This document shows positions 22,196-32,895 of a stretch of DNA of 64,000 nucleotides, in pieces. The translations under genes were made by a program, and so were the position numbers. The notes under the pieces are model-generated. The model worked only from the letters and a program-made list of their open reading frames with translations. It did no database searches and was not told the DNA's origin. How positions within the stretch are numbered: position 1 is the first letter of the stretch; each line of letters opens with the position of its first letter. The stretch is from the NCBI GenBank assembly GCA_025331445.1, contig JAIWNE010000062.1, forward strand, positions 124,001 through 188,000, written 5' to 3'. The stretch is from Blakeslea trispora (lineage: Eukaryota > Mucoromycota > Mucoromycetes > Mucorales > Choanephoraceae).

Positions 22196-23318
22196 ATGTC
22201 ATTATTTGACAAGGAAACAAGTCCAGAAAATCACTTTAAGAAGCTTCCACACCAAACCACCAAGAAAGCAGAATCGACTTTTGTACCATGGCCTATTGTT
22301 CTGGCAGTTATTCCTACGTTAGGAGCATTTTTTGTAGAAAGTGCAGATATCTGGAGTGATTTCATTATGCTACTGCTCATATTATTCTATGTCTACAAAT
22401 GGATGACAGGTAAATACAGAAATAGTTGAGCAACCTTAAACCTGTGTTTTATTGAATAAAAGCGCAAAAAAAAACGTAGTACCATGGTCTTATTATGACA
22501 GTGCTAAGTCTCGACATATGCTCTATCAACATTCACCTATGAAGAAAGATTGCTTGATGAGTGAAAGAGAGAAGGAGAAAAATCAGGCAATACAGAAAGA
22601 GCTACATCGCCATGAGCTGGTTGGTCTTGCGTGGGTTATTCTTTCGCCATTGATTGCAGGTTATACACTTCATTCTAGCCGGTATTTCTTAAGCAACTTT
22701 GATCATTATATTAGTTCATTCAACATTGGCATCTTTATCTTGGCTGCCTCAATTAAACCTGTAACACATGTCATGACACTCTTGCAAGAGCGTACTCTTT
22801 TCCTTCAATCTGAATCTCAAATAGCCGAAAGCCAGATTGATTTGTTAGAAAACAAGATAGACATTTTAGAGAAACAAGTCTACTGGTTAAGGCGACAGGC
22901 CTCAAAGAAACATGGCGATCATAACAACAACCATACGCTTCATCATCTAACAAAAGCTTTCAACAGAGCAGAGAAGAGAGACATTGCGCTAAGGTCCTGC
23001 ATGCAAGAACAACTAGACGAAATGGATAGTAAAGTACGAGAATTTAGTCAGAAAATAGGTATTCAATTAGAACCACAGCAACAGCATAAATTCAAAAAGA
23101 ACAAGAAGGCGCTCTATGAATATTTTGCTTGGCACACAGTTGTCCACTTGTTTCTTTTACCACTACATGTTTCTCTATGGATCGTACGCCATACACTCTG
23201 GTTTTTGCCTACCAATTCCTCTGAGGCTATGCAAGAAAAGGATGAGCTTTCTTCCTTTGTGCCTTACAATTCAGCTGAATCTTGCTATTCTTCTGAAGGC
23301 AATATAGCTGCTTTTTAA
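22196..23318 (+). CDS. Coiled-coil membrane protein of unknown function
   Basis: Two exons, 22196-22409 and 22480-23318, give 350 aa. The acceptor at ACGTAG (22479) is the one that restores frame, reading WMT|VPWSYYDSA. N-terminal helices are PWPIVLAVIPTLGAFFVES and FIMLLLILFYVYKWM, then a charged Lys/Glu-rich loop. Two further hydrophobic stretches follow (LVGLAWVILSPLIAGYTLHS and FNIGIFILAASIKPVTHVM), then a heptad-rich coiled coil (ESQIDLLENKIDILEKQVYW) and a last hydrophobic segment before a Ser-rich tail. The layout suggests an organelle or ER membrane protein with a cytosolic coiled coil. The family is not recognised with confidence. Confidence 0.75.
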
Positions 23319-23443
23319 ATTTTGTACCAACTGTCATTTTTTTTTTCACCCTTGGTTAATACAAACTGTATAAAAAAAAAGCCTCCTTTCTTTTTTTTTA
23401 ACAAGTTATTTTGCTGAATCAGCTTTGTTGCATCACAGATAAT

Positions 23444-24348
23444 ATGCTTCGCTCAGTTCTCAGTTTTGCTCGATCCAACACAGCTGCTGTTCGTTCAGTT
23501 TCAACACAGGCCTCTATTCAGCCTCCAAAGACCCCTGTTAATCTCGGTCATCTGTCTGATAATGCAGGTGCTGTTTCTGAGGTAAGATTGTATCGAGTTA
23601 TTCTAGATCCAACGACTCATCACAAAACATACATAAAAAAAAATAGCGTACTCGTGTAGGTCGTGGTCCCGGTTATGGCAAAGGCAAAACTGCTGGTCGT
23701 GGTCATAAAGGTCAAAATGCTCGTGCCGGTAATGGACGACCTGTACCTTGGTTTGAAGGTGGCCAAACACCTCTTGTTAGACGCTTACCCAAGCGAGGTT
23801 TCTTTAACATGTAAAGTTGACTCAAGAAAACAGCTAATAGTAGCAAATGAATGTTGAACCGAAAGAACTCACATTAAACAATATAGTCATGGCAAGGATT
23901 ATCAAGAGGTGAATTTGGATCGCCTTGAACATTGGATCAAGACAGGCCGTATTGATGCATCTCAGCCTATTACAATGAAGCATTTATTAGACAGTCGCTG
24001 TATACACAAGATTGAAGATGGTGTTAAGTTATTGAGTGTTGTAAGTACTTCTTATGCCAAACCCTTCTATCATCCTATTAAACATACACAAACATTTAGG
24101 GCTCCCATACATTCAGTACACCTATCACAATTGAAGTCTCAAGAGCATCACAAAAGGCCATTGAAGCTGTTGAAAAAGCTGGTGGAAAGATTGTCACCCG
24201 TTACTATAATGCTCTCGGCTTGAGATCACTTGTTCACCCCGAAAAATTCACTCAAATGCCCAAATTGGCTGCACCATTACGAAAAGAAGAAATCAAGTAT
24301 TATTCAGACCCTAAAAATAGAGGCTATTTGGCTACTCAACAACAATAA
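23444..24348 (+). CDS. mrpl10: Mitochondrial large-subunit ribosomal protein uL15m
   Basis: Four exons, 23444-23581, 23647-23810, 23887-24040 and 24100-24348, encode 234 aa. The start [19 protein letters not shown] is an Arg/Ser-rich mitochondrial presequence. The body shows the uL15 signature [20 protein letters not shown] followed by [20 protein letters not shown], then the L15 C-terminal domain with [20 protein letters not shown]. It belongs to the mitoribosomal 54S subunit; the yeast counterpart is MRPL10. All three introns are GT-AG, with AG|GGC and AT|TCAT joins confirming frame. Length fits fungal mitochondrial L15 proteins. Confidence 0.95.
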
Positions 24349-25166
24349 AGAAATGCTAACATTTGTACATACAACAGCATACAAGTAGAGAGAAAGACGA
24401 GAAATCCTTATTGTGTGAGATGGTTCATTTTGGAAGCTTTTGGCTTCAAATCAAGGTGTGATTGTCCCTGTCGATTTGCATCTACTTTGAACACCTTTGT
24501 AGACTGACACATGTGCTGAGAAAACCTGGTATCAAAAGCCCTTTGTCAAATTTATCTAGTATATCACTAGAAGTTGGGGGGGGGGGTTTGCTAGTATTAT
24601 CGAGAAAGTTTTTCTTTGATCAAGTTAAGCTTTGATCTGCATTCGACTGTCAAATTTGTATCATTGATAGGAGAAGCAATTCCAGTGCTTATAACAAAAT
24701 TCCCTTCTTGATTTGAGATTTACACATTGTCTAATTTTTTCTGGTCTGTTCTTTTCTTTAAGAGGTTTACTTTGTCTTTATCGTACTTTTTCTTGGACTT
24801 CTTTAGCCTACTTCTCATTGGTTTTCTTCGATTTTAGCCTACCATCAGTTCTAATCTTAAACAACTCCACACTTTTTTTTTATTGCTGAAACATGATTGG
24901 TTGACTAGCCATCAGTTATGAGTGTATAGTTTTTGATACACAACCTTGGTGTAAAAAAAAAAAGAGATTTTTTATATCTGCGCCACTACCTTAAACAGTT
25001 TTTTTTCTGACGCGGTGGATTGACTCGGTGGAAACGAATTGCCTTTTTTGGATTTTCTTGCTCCTCTTTTTTTGCTTGTCTCCCACCATCTCTTTTACAT
25101 ATATAACTCTGTTTTTGTTTTCTTCTTGTATCTTTTTTTTCTTCTTTACTATTGCTCGTCGTTATT
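24349..25166. other. Intergenic between uL15m and SHMT genes
   Basis: About 820 bp with a run of ten G near 24576, long T tracts, and a CT-rich leader directly before the SHMT start codon. No gene seen. Confidence 0.5.
25021..25026 (+). promoter_or_regulatory. Possible Gcn4/Cpc1-type TGACTC site
   Basis: TGACTC lies about 146 bp upstream of the serine hydroxymethyltransferase ATG. This is the core bound by Gcn4/Cpc1 bZIP regulators, which control amino-acid genes in fungi. A six-base match is weak evidence by itself; position and target gene are what make it plausible. Confidence 0.25.
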
Positions 25167-27133
25167 ATGCTTAGATCACTCGCTTCTTCTGCTGTTCGCT
25201 CTAATACCTTGCGCCTTACTAGACCCATTATACAAGTATCTGTAAGTACAAATGAATTATACCAGTTTGCATAAAGCTCAAACTCATTTTTGCTCTTCTT
25301 TATCAGCGTGGATATGTCTTCCCAGCAGGCCAACAAGAGGTATGTATGCAGCCGTATTAAGCTATTGACATGTAATTTTTTTGTTCTAACCGGTAATCAT
25401 TGTAGCTCTTGAATGAACGTCTTGAAAAATTAGATCCTGAAATTTTTGATATCATTGAAAGAGAAAAGAAAAGACAACAGGAAGGTATTGACTTGATTCC
25501 TTCTGAAGTAAGTCAATCAAAGCTTTTGTTAAGCAAGAAGAAGTCTAGTACTTATGAGCATATCAGAACTTCACTTCTAGAGCTGTAATGGATGCACTTG
25601 GTAGTGTGATGCAAAACAAATATTCAGAAGGTTACCCAGGGGCAAGGTAAAAAGTTTTTCTTTTTTGTTTGTTTGTGCACAATCCAAAAAAAAATGGAAT
25701 GGACAATGAGCTAAATACCTTATTGCTTGACCTAGATATTATGGTGGTAATGAATTCATTGACATGTCTGAAAACTTATGCCGTAAAAGAGCTCTTGAAG
25801 CTTTTGATTTGAGCGATCAAGCTTGGGGTGTTAATGTTCAACCCTTGTCTGGTGCTCCTGCCAATCTCTACGTTTATGGCGCTCTCTTGAAGCCCCACGA
25901 TCGAATTATGGGTTTGGATCTTCCTCATGGTGGACAGTAAGTAATCCTTTTATAATTCATATGATTTGTACTAAGCATACAATAGTCTGTCTCATGGCTA
26001 TCAAATCCCCAACAAAAAGATTTCACAAGTATCTGCTTACTTTGAGACTTTGCCCTATCGTTTAGATGAAACTACAGGTCGAATTGATTATGATGCATTA
26101 GAATCAAACGCCATGTTATATAGACCAAAGATCATTGTTGCCGGCGCTAGTGCTTACTCACGTAACATTGACTATGCCAGAATGAGACAAGTAATGTACC
26201 TTTTAAGGGAGAAATATGGGCAAAAAAAAAGGAAAGCCATGCTTATTTTATTTGGTAGATTGCTGATAAATGTGGTGCTTACTTGATGGCTGATATTGCT
26301 CATATCTCGGGCTTAATTGCTGCCAATGTATTGCCTGGACCCTTTGAGCATGCTGATGTTGTTACCACGACTACACACAAGTCTTTGCGTGGTCCTCGTG
26401 GTGCCATGATCTTCTTTAGAAAAGGCGTTCGAGGTACTGACAAGAAGGGAAAGGGTAAAGTGTCTTTTTATATAACAACATGTTTTATTCAGTTGACTTA
26501 CTTGCTTGGCTTTATATAGAAATCCAATACGATTTAGAAACTCCTATCAATCAGTCAGTCTTTCCTGGTCATCAAGGTGGACCTCACAACCATACCATTA
26601 CTGCTCTAGCTGTTGCATTAAAACAAGTCAAATCACCTTTGTTTAAGGAATACCAAGCTCAAGTATTAAAGAACAACGCTGCCTTTGCTGATCGTTTCAA
26701 TCAACTCAAATATGACCTTGTCTCTGGTGGCACAGACAACCACTTGCTCTTGGTTGACTTAAACTCAAAAGGCATTGATGGTGCTAGAGTAGAGCGCGTG
26801 CTTGAGTTAGTGAACATTGCTGCAAACAAAAATACAGTTCCTGGCGATAAGAGCGCTTTGATTCCAGGTGGTGTTCGTATAGGTACACCTGCTATGACCA
26901 GTCGCGGATTCAAAGAAGACGATTTTGTCAAAGTTGCAGATTTTATTGATAGAGCTGTCAAGATAGCACAAGAAGAAAAGTCCAAGGTGGACGGCAAGAA
27001 GCTGATTGACTTTAAGAGACACATTGGTGATGGCCTCTCGATTGAATCTATCCAATCTCTCAAGAAGGAAGTTAGCCAGTTTGCCTCTGGCTTTCCTACA
27101 GTTGGTTTTTGGGAATCTGAAATGAAATATTAG
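25167..27133 (+). CDS. shm1: Mitochondrial serine hydroxymethyltransferase
   Basis: Eight exons, 25167-25241, 25307-25339, 25406-25507, 25567-25646, 25736-25936, 25986-26190, 26259-26454 and 26520-27133, give 501 aa. The N-terminus [17 protein letters not shown] is a mitochondrial presequence. PLP fold-type I motifs are intact: [52 protein letters not shown] and the Schiff-base lysine in [15 protein letters not shown], then [13 protein letters not shown] and [16 protein letters not shown] [14 protein letters not shown]. The enzyme interconverts serine plus tetrahydrofolate and glycine plus methylene-tetrahydrofolate, feeding mitochondrial one-carbon metabolism. Every junction preserves the conserved sequence, so the model is firm. 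Confidence 0.97.
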
Positions 27134-27519
27134 ACAGGATTCCTTTTCTTATTTATTGTATATGCATAGTATTTTTTTTTTAGATAATCACACAAATAAA
27201 GGGTTTCTCAAAGTAGATTCAGTTTAAGTGAAAAAAAACACAACGGACAAACAATCCATTTAGCATACTCTACATTGCTGTGTGAATGTGGTGGATGTCA
27301 CAGTGTACTAGAGCTAGCAGAGCGAAACCAGTTTGATGGTTGACTATTCCAAATAAATCTAAAAGTTTTTGTCCATTCCTTTTTCTCTGTTCTTTTCTTA
27401 AAAGGAATATTGTGCTACCTTTTACTGTGACACACACATGCCCCTTTTTTTTAAAAAAAAAAACAAAAAAAAAACTTTCCCTTTTTCTTTTTCTTGGTTT
27501 GTATTCATTTATAAAAGAA
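27134..27519. other. Intergenic spacer
   Basis: 386 bp holding the SHMT 3' end, with an AATAAA at about 27195, and an A/T homopolymer-rich upstream region for the next gene (TTTTTTAAAAAAAAAA around 27445-27470). No gene seen. Confidence 0.45.
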
Positions 27520-28129
27520 ATGGAATTTGTATGTGAGTAATTCGTTTGGTTCTTGCATTGTGTCAAAAGATAACAAAGAATCTGCTTACGTGGAATAGGA
27601 CATATCCGAGAAGCAAAAAAGCGATCAAGGAAAGAGAGAGATACATCTTGAACATTACAACATAACGTGTGCCGAAAGCCGCACATTTTTCTATCGCAAA
27701 TGGTTAAAGCCTTTCAAGCCTACTTATGAGCTAGAATGGCAAGAGCAGCAATGGCTCCAGTTGGATTCAAATACGAGTCAGCATATTGAGCGGATGCGAA
27801 CTCAAGGCTTTTCCAGAATGATCATTCGAAACGATCAGTACCTTCGACGACATGTAAAATACAGTAACCCGCATGAGCTCGATGTTCTTTTAGAGCTCTC
27901 ATTTAACATACATCTTGCATCAAACATTCAAAAAGCCTGGCCGGATTTGGATTATCAGCGTCGATTTTCTTTAAGGCGAGTCTTTTGGTGGAGGAGCAAA
28001 TATGGAATAGGTGAAGCCTATCTACCCCAATTTGCGAACCAAGATCCTTACTGCAACCATACCTTGTTAGAGACAGCAAACCCTTTGGAATATACAACGC
28101 CTCCCAATCTATTAGATAATGCCAATTGA
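27520..28129 (+). CDS. Uncharacterised 179 aa protein
   Basis: A tiny first exon, 27520-27528 (MEF), is joined by a GTATGT...ATAG intron to 27599-28129. The second exon is open from its acceptor to the TGA and is rich in aromatic and basic residues: TFFYRKWLKPFKPTYELEW, FSRMIIRNDQYLRRHVKY and FSLRRVFWWRSKYGIG. If the first exon is wrong, translation could begin at MDSNTSQH (27761), giving 122 aa, but the upstream segment reads as genuine protein. No signal peptide or membrane span is seen. I do not recognise the family. Confidence 0.55.
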
Positions 28130-30012
28130 ATATTATACCACTTTCTTATCGTATACATGTTACACTTTGTCAAATTATTTAGAAAATAAATAAAAACAAA
28201 ATGATACAAAAATTGAATAGGTCAAACATCAATTCCAAAATCTTATTGATTCAAGAACGATAGTGAGTGAGACAGGATGAAATATATCTTGAATAGAGAC
28301 ACTTACATTAAAGAATAGGCCAATCATCCCCCCCCCACCACCACTACCTCTGTCAGCCATGAACTTGGGACTATGGTAAAAAATGCAAGAGAGGATCATC
28401 AAAAAAAAAGGAGAACCCCCCCCAAAGACATGGCTCAGACAAGATAGGTAACAACAAAAGTTAATGTGGTAGAAATTGAGGGTTTCAACGACAAAAGTAA
28501 TTGCAACGATGTTCGATTAGCTCATTTGCTAACACCAGGTGGATTGACTACTCGATTTAAAGCAAAACAAAGTGATAAGCATGCTGTTTTGGAACATCAA
28601 CATCTGCACTAAACTATTCCTTATTCTTGCATCAATCTGGATTTCTTTTTAGCTTCCAAAAATAACATTTATATAAGCACACCAAGCGGAGCCTAATTTA
28701 ATGTAATATTGAAAGATGTTTACTTGACCTATTCAAGATACAGGGATGCACATTGAAAGTAGCACTCTATTCTAGAATAACCGAGCATGATGATTCTTTA
28801 GATAGACAGAGAAAAATGAGCTAGAAAATAGGGCTTATTTTAAATAGAACAGTATAGACTTTTTTTTTTCTCTAAAGAAATCCGCGTCCATGGATTTGAA
28901 GAGAAGGTTGTCCTTCAAGCTTAGAGCTGATTGAATTTGAGCTATTTAGAAAAATACTTTTTTTTTTCCTTGCCTATAAGCGTTAATTCCGGTGCTTATT
29001 TTACAAAGTATAAGTTTGAGAGTGAACAGGTCAAAAGTAATAGCCTGCTGATTATGCATTGATCACAGTCATTTCCTAGTTTGAAATATACCTTGTGTCA
29101 GCAATACCATGGACACAGCTATGCTCTCAAGATAAGGAAGTTCTGTACATGCCTGTCATCCACCTGAAAGTCCGTTAGTGTATCCGAGGAGCATTAGCCT
29201 TTGTGATGTCATTATATACAATAGAGTATATTATTCCTATCCTGATGAATCTGCTGTTTTCGATTGCAAGCAGAAAAAAAAAGAATAAACTATTGTATTA
29301 CTAAATTGGTGAATTAGAGGAACCGTTTGGAATTCTCATTTGATGCAACATAGTCTTTGAATAACAAATGTTTATCGTTTTTGGCTTGACAATTTAATAA
29401 TAAAAAAAACTACTAGACTATCCGATTTAAGGTAAGACAAGCTTCCTTTATGTCTGCTGCAAACAATTATGAATTTACAAGCAGTAATATCTTGATTGAG
29501 ACAGAACCAATTCAAATACATTCTGCTTCAATGTCGATAAAGCATACAAGCATGTCTGTTGCCTTCAAGCATAACACTGCATAGTTGATATATTGGTTTG
29601 TTGTCAGCAATTTTGATCATGCTACTCTTAAAAAAGTAATTAATTTCTGAGACAGCTATTCAAGTAACAATAGAGCCCACTGCGCACTTTTTTTTCTCTA
29701 ATGACCAATCTTGCTTCATGTGAAACGAATAGGCAGCATGATATCCCAGGCGATTCGTATATTTTGATTTTCTCATTCTCTATCTTTCTCTACTCCTAAA
29801 CGACTGCAAGAACAAGATGAACTCTGCTGCATGAATGCCCTCCATTACTATACATGCTAACAGTTGACGTCAACCGAGAAACTTCTCATCTGATTAGCTT
29901 AAAACTCCGTCCATTGGTGGAGCAAAAGATGATAGACGGGTAACCCACTAAATAAAATTTCTCGTATTTATTTCACTTTTTTTTTCTTTTTCCTTTCATT
30001 TAAATATCGAAT
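28130..30012. other. Intergenic, no gene seen
   Basis: About 1.9 kb of AT-rich DNA with C runs near 28330 and 28420. No open frame of 60 codons or protein-like composition was found on either strand. Confidence 0.55.
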
Positions 30013-31431
30013 ATGCCTCTTGGCTTTGGTAGCAAGAAATCCAACACTAAAACAGCTGAAGAAGATACACCCACAAGCAGCGACGTCGATCAACTTTCCA
30101 TGAATAATTTTGATGCTAATGAAAAGGGACAGTTCAAGGAATTTAAAGAGTTCTTGAAAACTGTCATCAGTTTTACGGGCGATCTTTCCTCTTTAACTTG
30201 TCCTGCCTTCTTCTTGAATGGACTCTCACTACTTGAATATGGGTAAATCATTCATTTTGTCTGTTAATGCAATCCATCTAACATGGCTAGAAATTAAAAA
30301 AAAAAAGTACTTATTGGGGTGATCATCCTGCTGCTTTTACAGCCATTAGTCAATCTCAAGCCCCCGAGGGTAAGTGATAGATGAAGCAAAGGAAAAAAAG
30401 AAGAAGAAAAGAGATGCTGATGCTGAGTTGTCACCAATAGATCGATTATTGGCCATTTCTCGTTGGTTCATGTCTACACTTTATGGCAGTTATGCTTCGC
30501 GCTGTACTGATGGAAAGTATGAAAAAAAACCTTATAATCCAATTCTGGGAGAAAAATTCTTTTGTAAGATGGGCGATGCCACCTGTGTTTGTGAGCAAGT
30601 GTGTCACCATCCCCCCATTTCTGCCTTTTATCTGGAAGATGAAAAGGCTGGAGTTTCATTGAATGGTCACAGTAAGTTTAATTGAAATTAGCCTCGTGCG
30701 TTTTTTCTTAAAAAAAAATGTTAGGTGGACAGAAATCGAAATTCAAGGGCACTTCAATCAAGGTTGAACAAGTGGGTAGAGCAGTGTTGTATCTGAAGCA
30801 ATTTGACGAGCAGTATATGATTGACTTTCCTGACTTGATGATTCGTGGTGTATTGACAGGTGGTTCTTTTATTGAATTGAGCGGTGTTTGTACCATCATT
30901 GGCTCCAACAATACAAAGGCCGTCATTGAGTTTGTCCCCAAACCTTGGTTTGGTGGTGAATATAATCACATCAAGGGTTCTTTGTATACTGATAACAAGC
31001 TCCAGTATGTCCTATCCGGTCGTTGGAGCCATGAGTCTTATTACTCTAAACCCAACTCGGAACAAAAAGAATTGTTGTTTGACGCTAAAGCAGAGCCTAT
31101 GGCAGAGCGTGTTACTGCACCAGTAGAGGAACAAAATGAATATGAAACACATCGCGTTTGGGGTCCTGTGACAAAGGCTCTTGAAGAAAAGAACTTCAAG
31201 GCGGCTAATGTCGAAAAGACCAAGATTGAAGATTGGCAACGTAAGGTGCGCAAAGAACGCGAAGAGAAGAAAGAGACCTGGTCACCATCCTTGTTCGTCT
31301 TTGAGAAGGATGCAGAGGCAGGTGGTGTCTATCATCAAAAGAACATTGATCTTAAAAAGAACATGGACTCCAAACATCATTTGGACGCTGGTGCTTGGAC
31401 TTATAGCAAGTCGCTTCATCTTCGTCAGTAA
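30013..31431 (+). CDS. Osh4/Kes1-like oxysterol-binding protein (short ORP)
   Basis: Four exons, 30013-30242, 30308-30369, 30414-30671 and 30725-31431, encode 418 aa. The ORD starts almost at the N-terminus, with no PH or ankyrin region, as in yeast Osh4-Osh7. Visible landmarks are FLKTVISFTGDLSSLTCPAF, YWGDHPAAFTAISQ, ERxxAISRWFMSTLYGSY-type RLLAISRWFMSTLYGSY, and KPYNPILGEKFFC. The ORP signature is CEQVCHHPPISAFY, where most members have EQVSHHPP. Near the end are WGPVTKALEEKN and KIEDWQRKVRKERE. The family exchanges sterols for PI4P between membranes, and the His-His pair binds the phosphate. The Ser-to-Cys change in the signature leaves both His in place. Cytosolic or peripheral membrane location inferred. 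Confidence 0.95.
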
Positions 31432-32076
31432 TTTAACCTATACACACACACACGCACACATTCATCTGTTTCTTCTTTTTTTCTTATTTTACCTACACGC
31501 ATAATAACTACATAGAAATCTCCTTCTGTTCCTCCAAAATAAAACAAATAATAACCAGGTTAGATAGGATGCGTATTGTGTCAATGGTCTTTTATCTGTT
31601 GAAGAATAGTCCTAGTCGATATTGCATTTTAGAAATCATTAAGCTTTCTATCTAAACATGACTCACGCCTAACTTTAAATTAGGTACATGCCTTCAAACC
31701 TGATCTAATACTTTGGCCTATCTTCTGCATAGATTATCCATTGTCTTGATCAAAAGAATGCCTAATGCTTCTACAGCTATGAGTTTTTTTTTTTTAACTC
31801 AAGCAGGTATGTTGTTGCCTTGATTAAATGTTTAGGATACACTCTTGCTGGCTGCTTAAGAATTATTCGCTAGATAAATCGCATCCTTCAGATATAGTAA
31901 CACCACAATTATGATTCATTGTCGTTTACTGCGCTGCTAACAACAGTGTACTAAACAGAAAGTCAACAATAAGCCCGAAATATCCCAAAAAATAAACAGA
32001 GCTGAGTTCCAAAGAATGAAAAAGACAGCGCCTTCAATTTTTCCTTTTTATCACACTTCATAAAGAAAACAAAATC
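31432..32076. other. Intergenic, no gene seen
   Basis: 645 bp between the ORP gene and SWC5. A CA microsatellite lies directly after the ORP stop (about 31441-31460). No coding frame. Confidence 0.5.
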
Positions 32077-32895
32077 ATGTCACTTTTGAGAGATCTGTAC
32101 ACTGAGTCTGACGTTGATGAGTCGGAAGACGATCAAGATTACGTTCCTGAAGGTAACTCTGGTGTTCAGACTTTTTAAGTCTCTTACTTACCCTCAAACA
32201 GATGAAAGTGAAGATGATCATATAATAGAGGACCAAGGAAGCGATATTGAAGAAGACAAAAAGACACGACGAAAAAGCTCTCAAAAAAGGAAGCTTTCCG
32301 ATACCAAAGAAGCCAAGTAAGCTGATTAAAAACAACAAATCCATTGAACACTCATATTTATTTGTGTAGAGAAGATGAATCAACTAAAAAGACAAGAATC
32401 GATGCTATTTGGAAAGAGATGAACACAAAAACAGACAGTAATAAACAAGCAGAGAAACAAGCAGAGAAACAAGCAGAGAAACAAGCAGAGAAACAAGCAG
32501 AGAAACAAGCAGAGAAACAAGCAGAGAAACAAGCAGAGAAACAAGCAGAGAAACAAGTAGAAGACCAGTCAAAACAGAGTTCCAAGGCAGAAGAACAAAC
32601 GCTGGAAACAACAAAAGCAGTACCCAAAACGTCTAAGCAGACGCCTACAGTAAGACGGCCCAAGTCCAATTTATCCTCGCTTGTTTCTAAATACAACATC
32701 AAAGAACCTAAAATGAACACTTTAGAGAAGAGCAAGCTAGACTGGCAAGGCTATGTAGACAGGGAAGGTATCCGCGATGAACTCAAATATAAGAACAAGG
32801 ATGGTTATATGGAGAAGGTTGCATTTCTTCAACGTGTGGACGATAGGCGTTTGTCTCAACTAAAAGAAGGTCAAAAGAAGGAGCGAAAGGAGTAA
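32077..32895 (+). CDS. swc5: SWR1-complex subunit Swc5 (BCNT/CFDP1 family)
   Basis: Three exons, 32077-32152, 32202-32316 and 32370-32895, give 238 aa. The N-terminus is very acidic (ESDVDESEDDQDYVPE), like the H2A-H2B binding region of Swc5. The C-terminus is the BCNT domain: MNTLEKSKLDWQGYVDREGI then LKYKNKDGYMEKVAFLQRVD. Swc5 helps SWR1 replace H2A by H2A.Z in nucleosomes. The middle carries nine near-perfect copies of a 12-bp unit (GCAGAGAAACAA) coding for KQAE repeats (32447-32556), which should form a charged helix and is probably length-variable. The nuclear role is inferred from the family. Confidence 0.92.
32447..32556. repeat. 12-bp coding minisatellite (AEKQ repeats)
   Basis: Nine tandem copies of GCAGAGAAACAA inside exon 3 of SWC5, in frame, with the last unit diverging to GTAGAAGACCAG. 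Copies are identical at the DNA level. Confidence 0.95.

Noticed and set aside
26701..27063. 120-codon frame antisense to serine hydroxymethyltransferase exon 8
   Set aside because: Overlaps fully with a conserved catalytic exon in the opposite strand and has no independent support.
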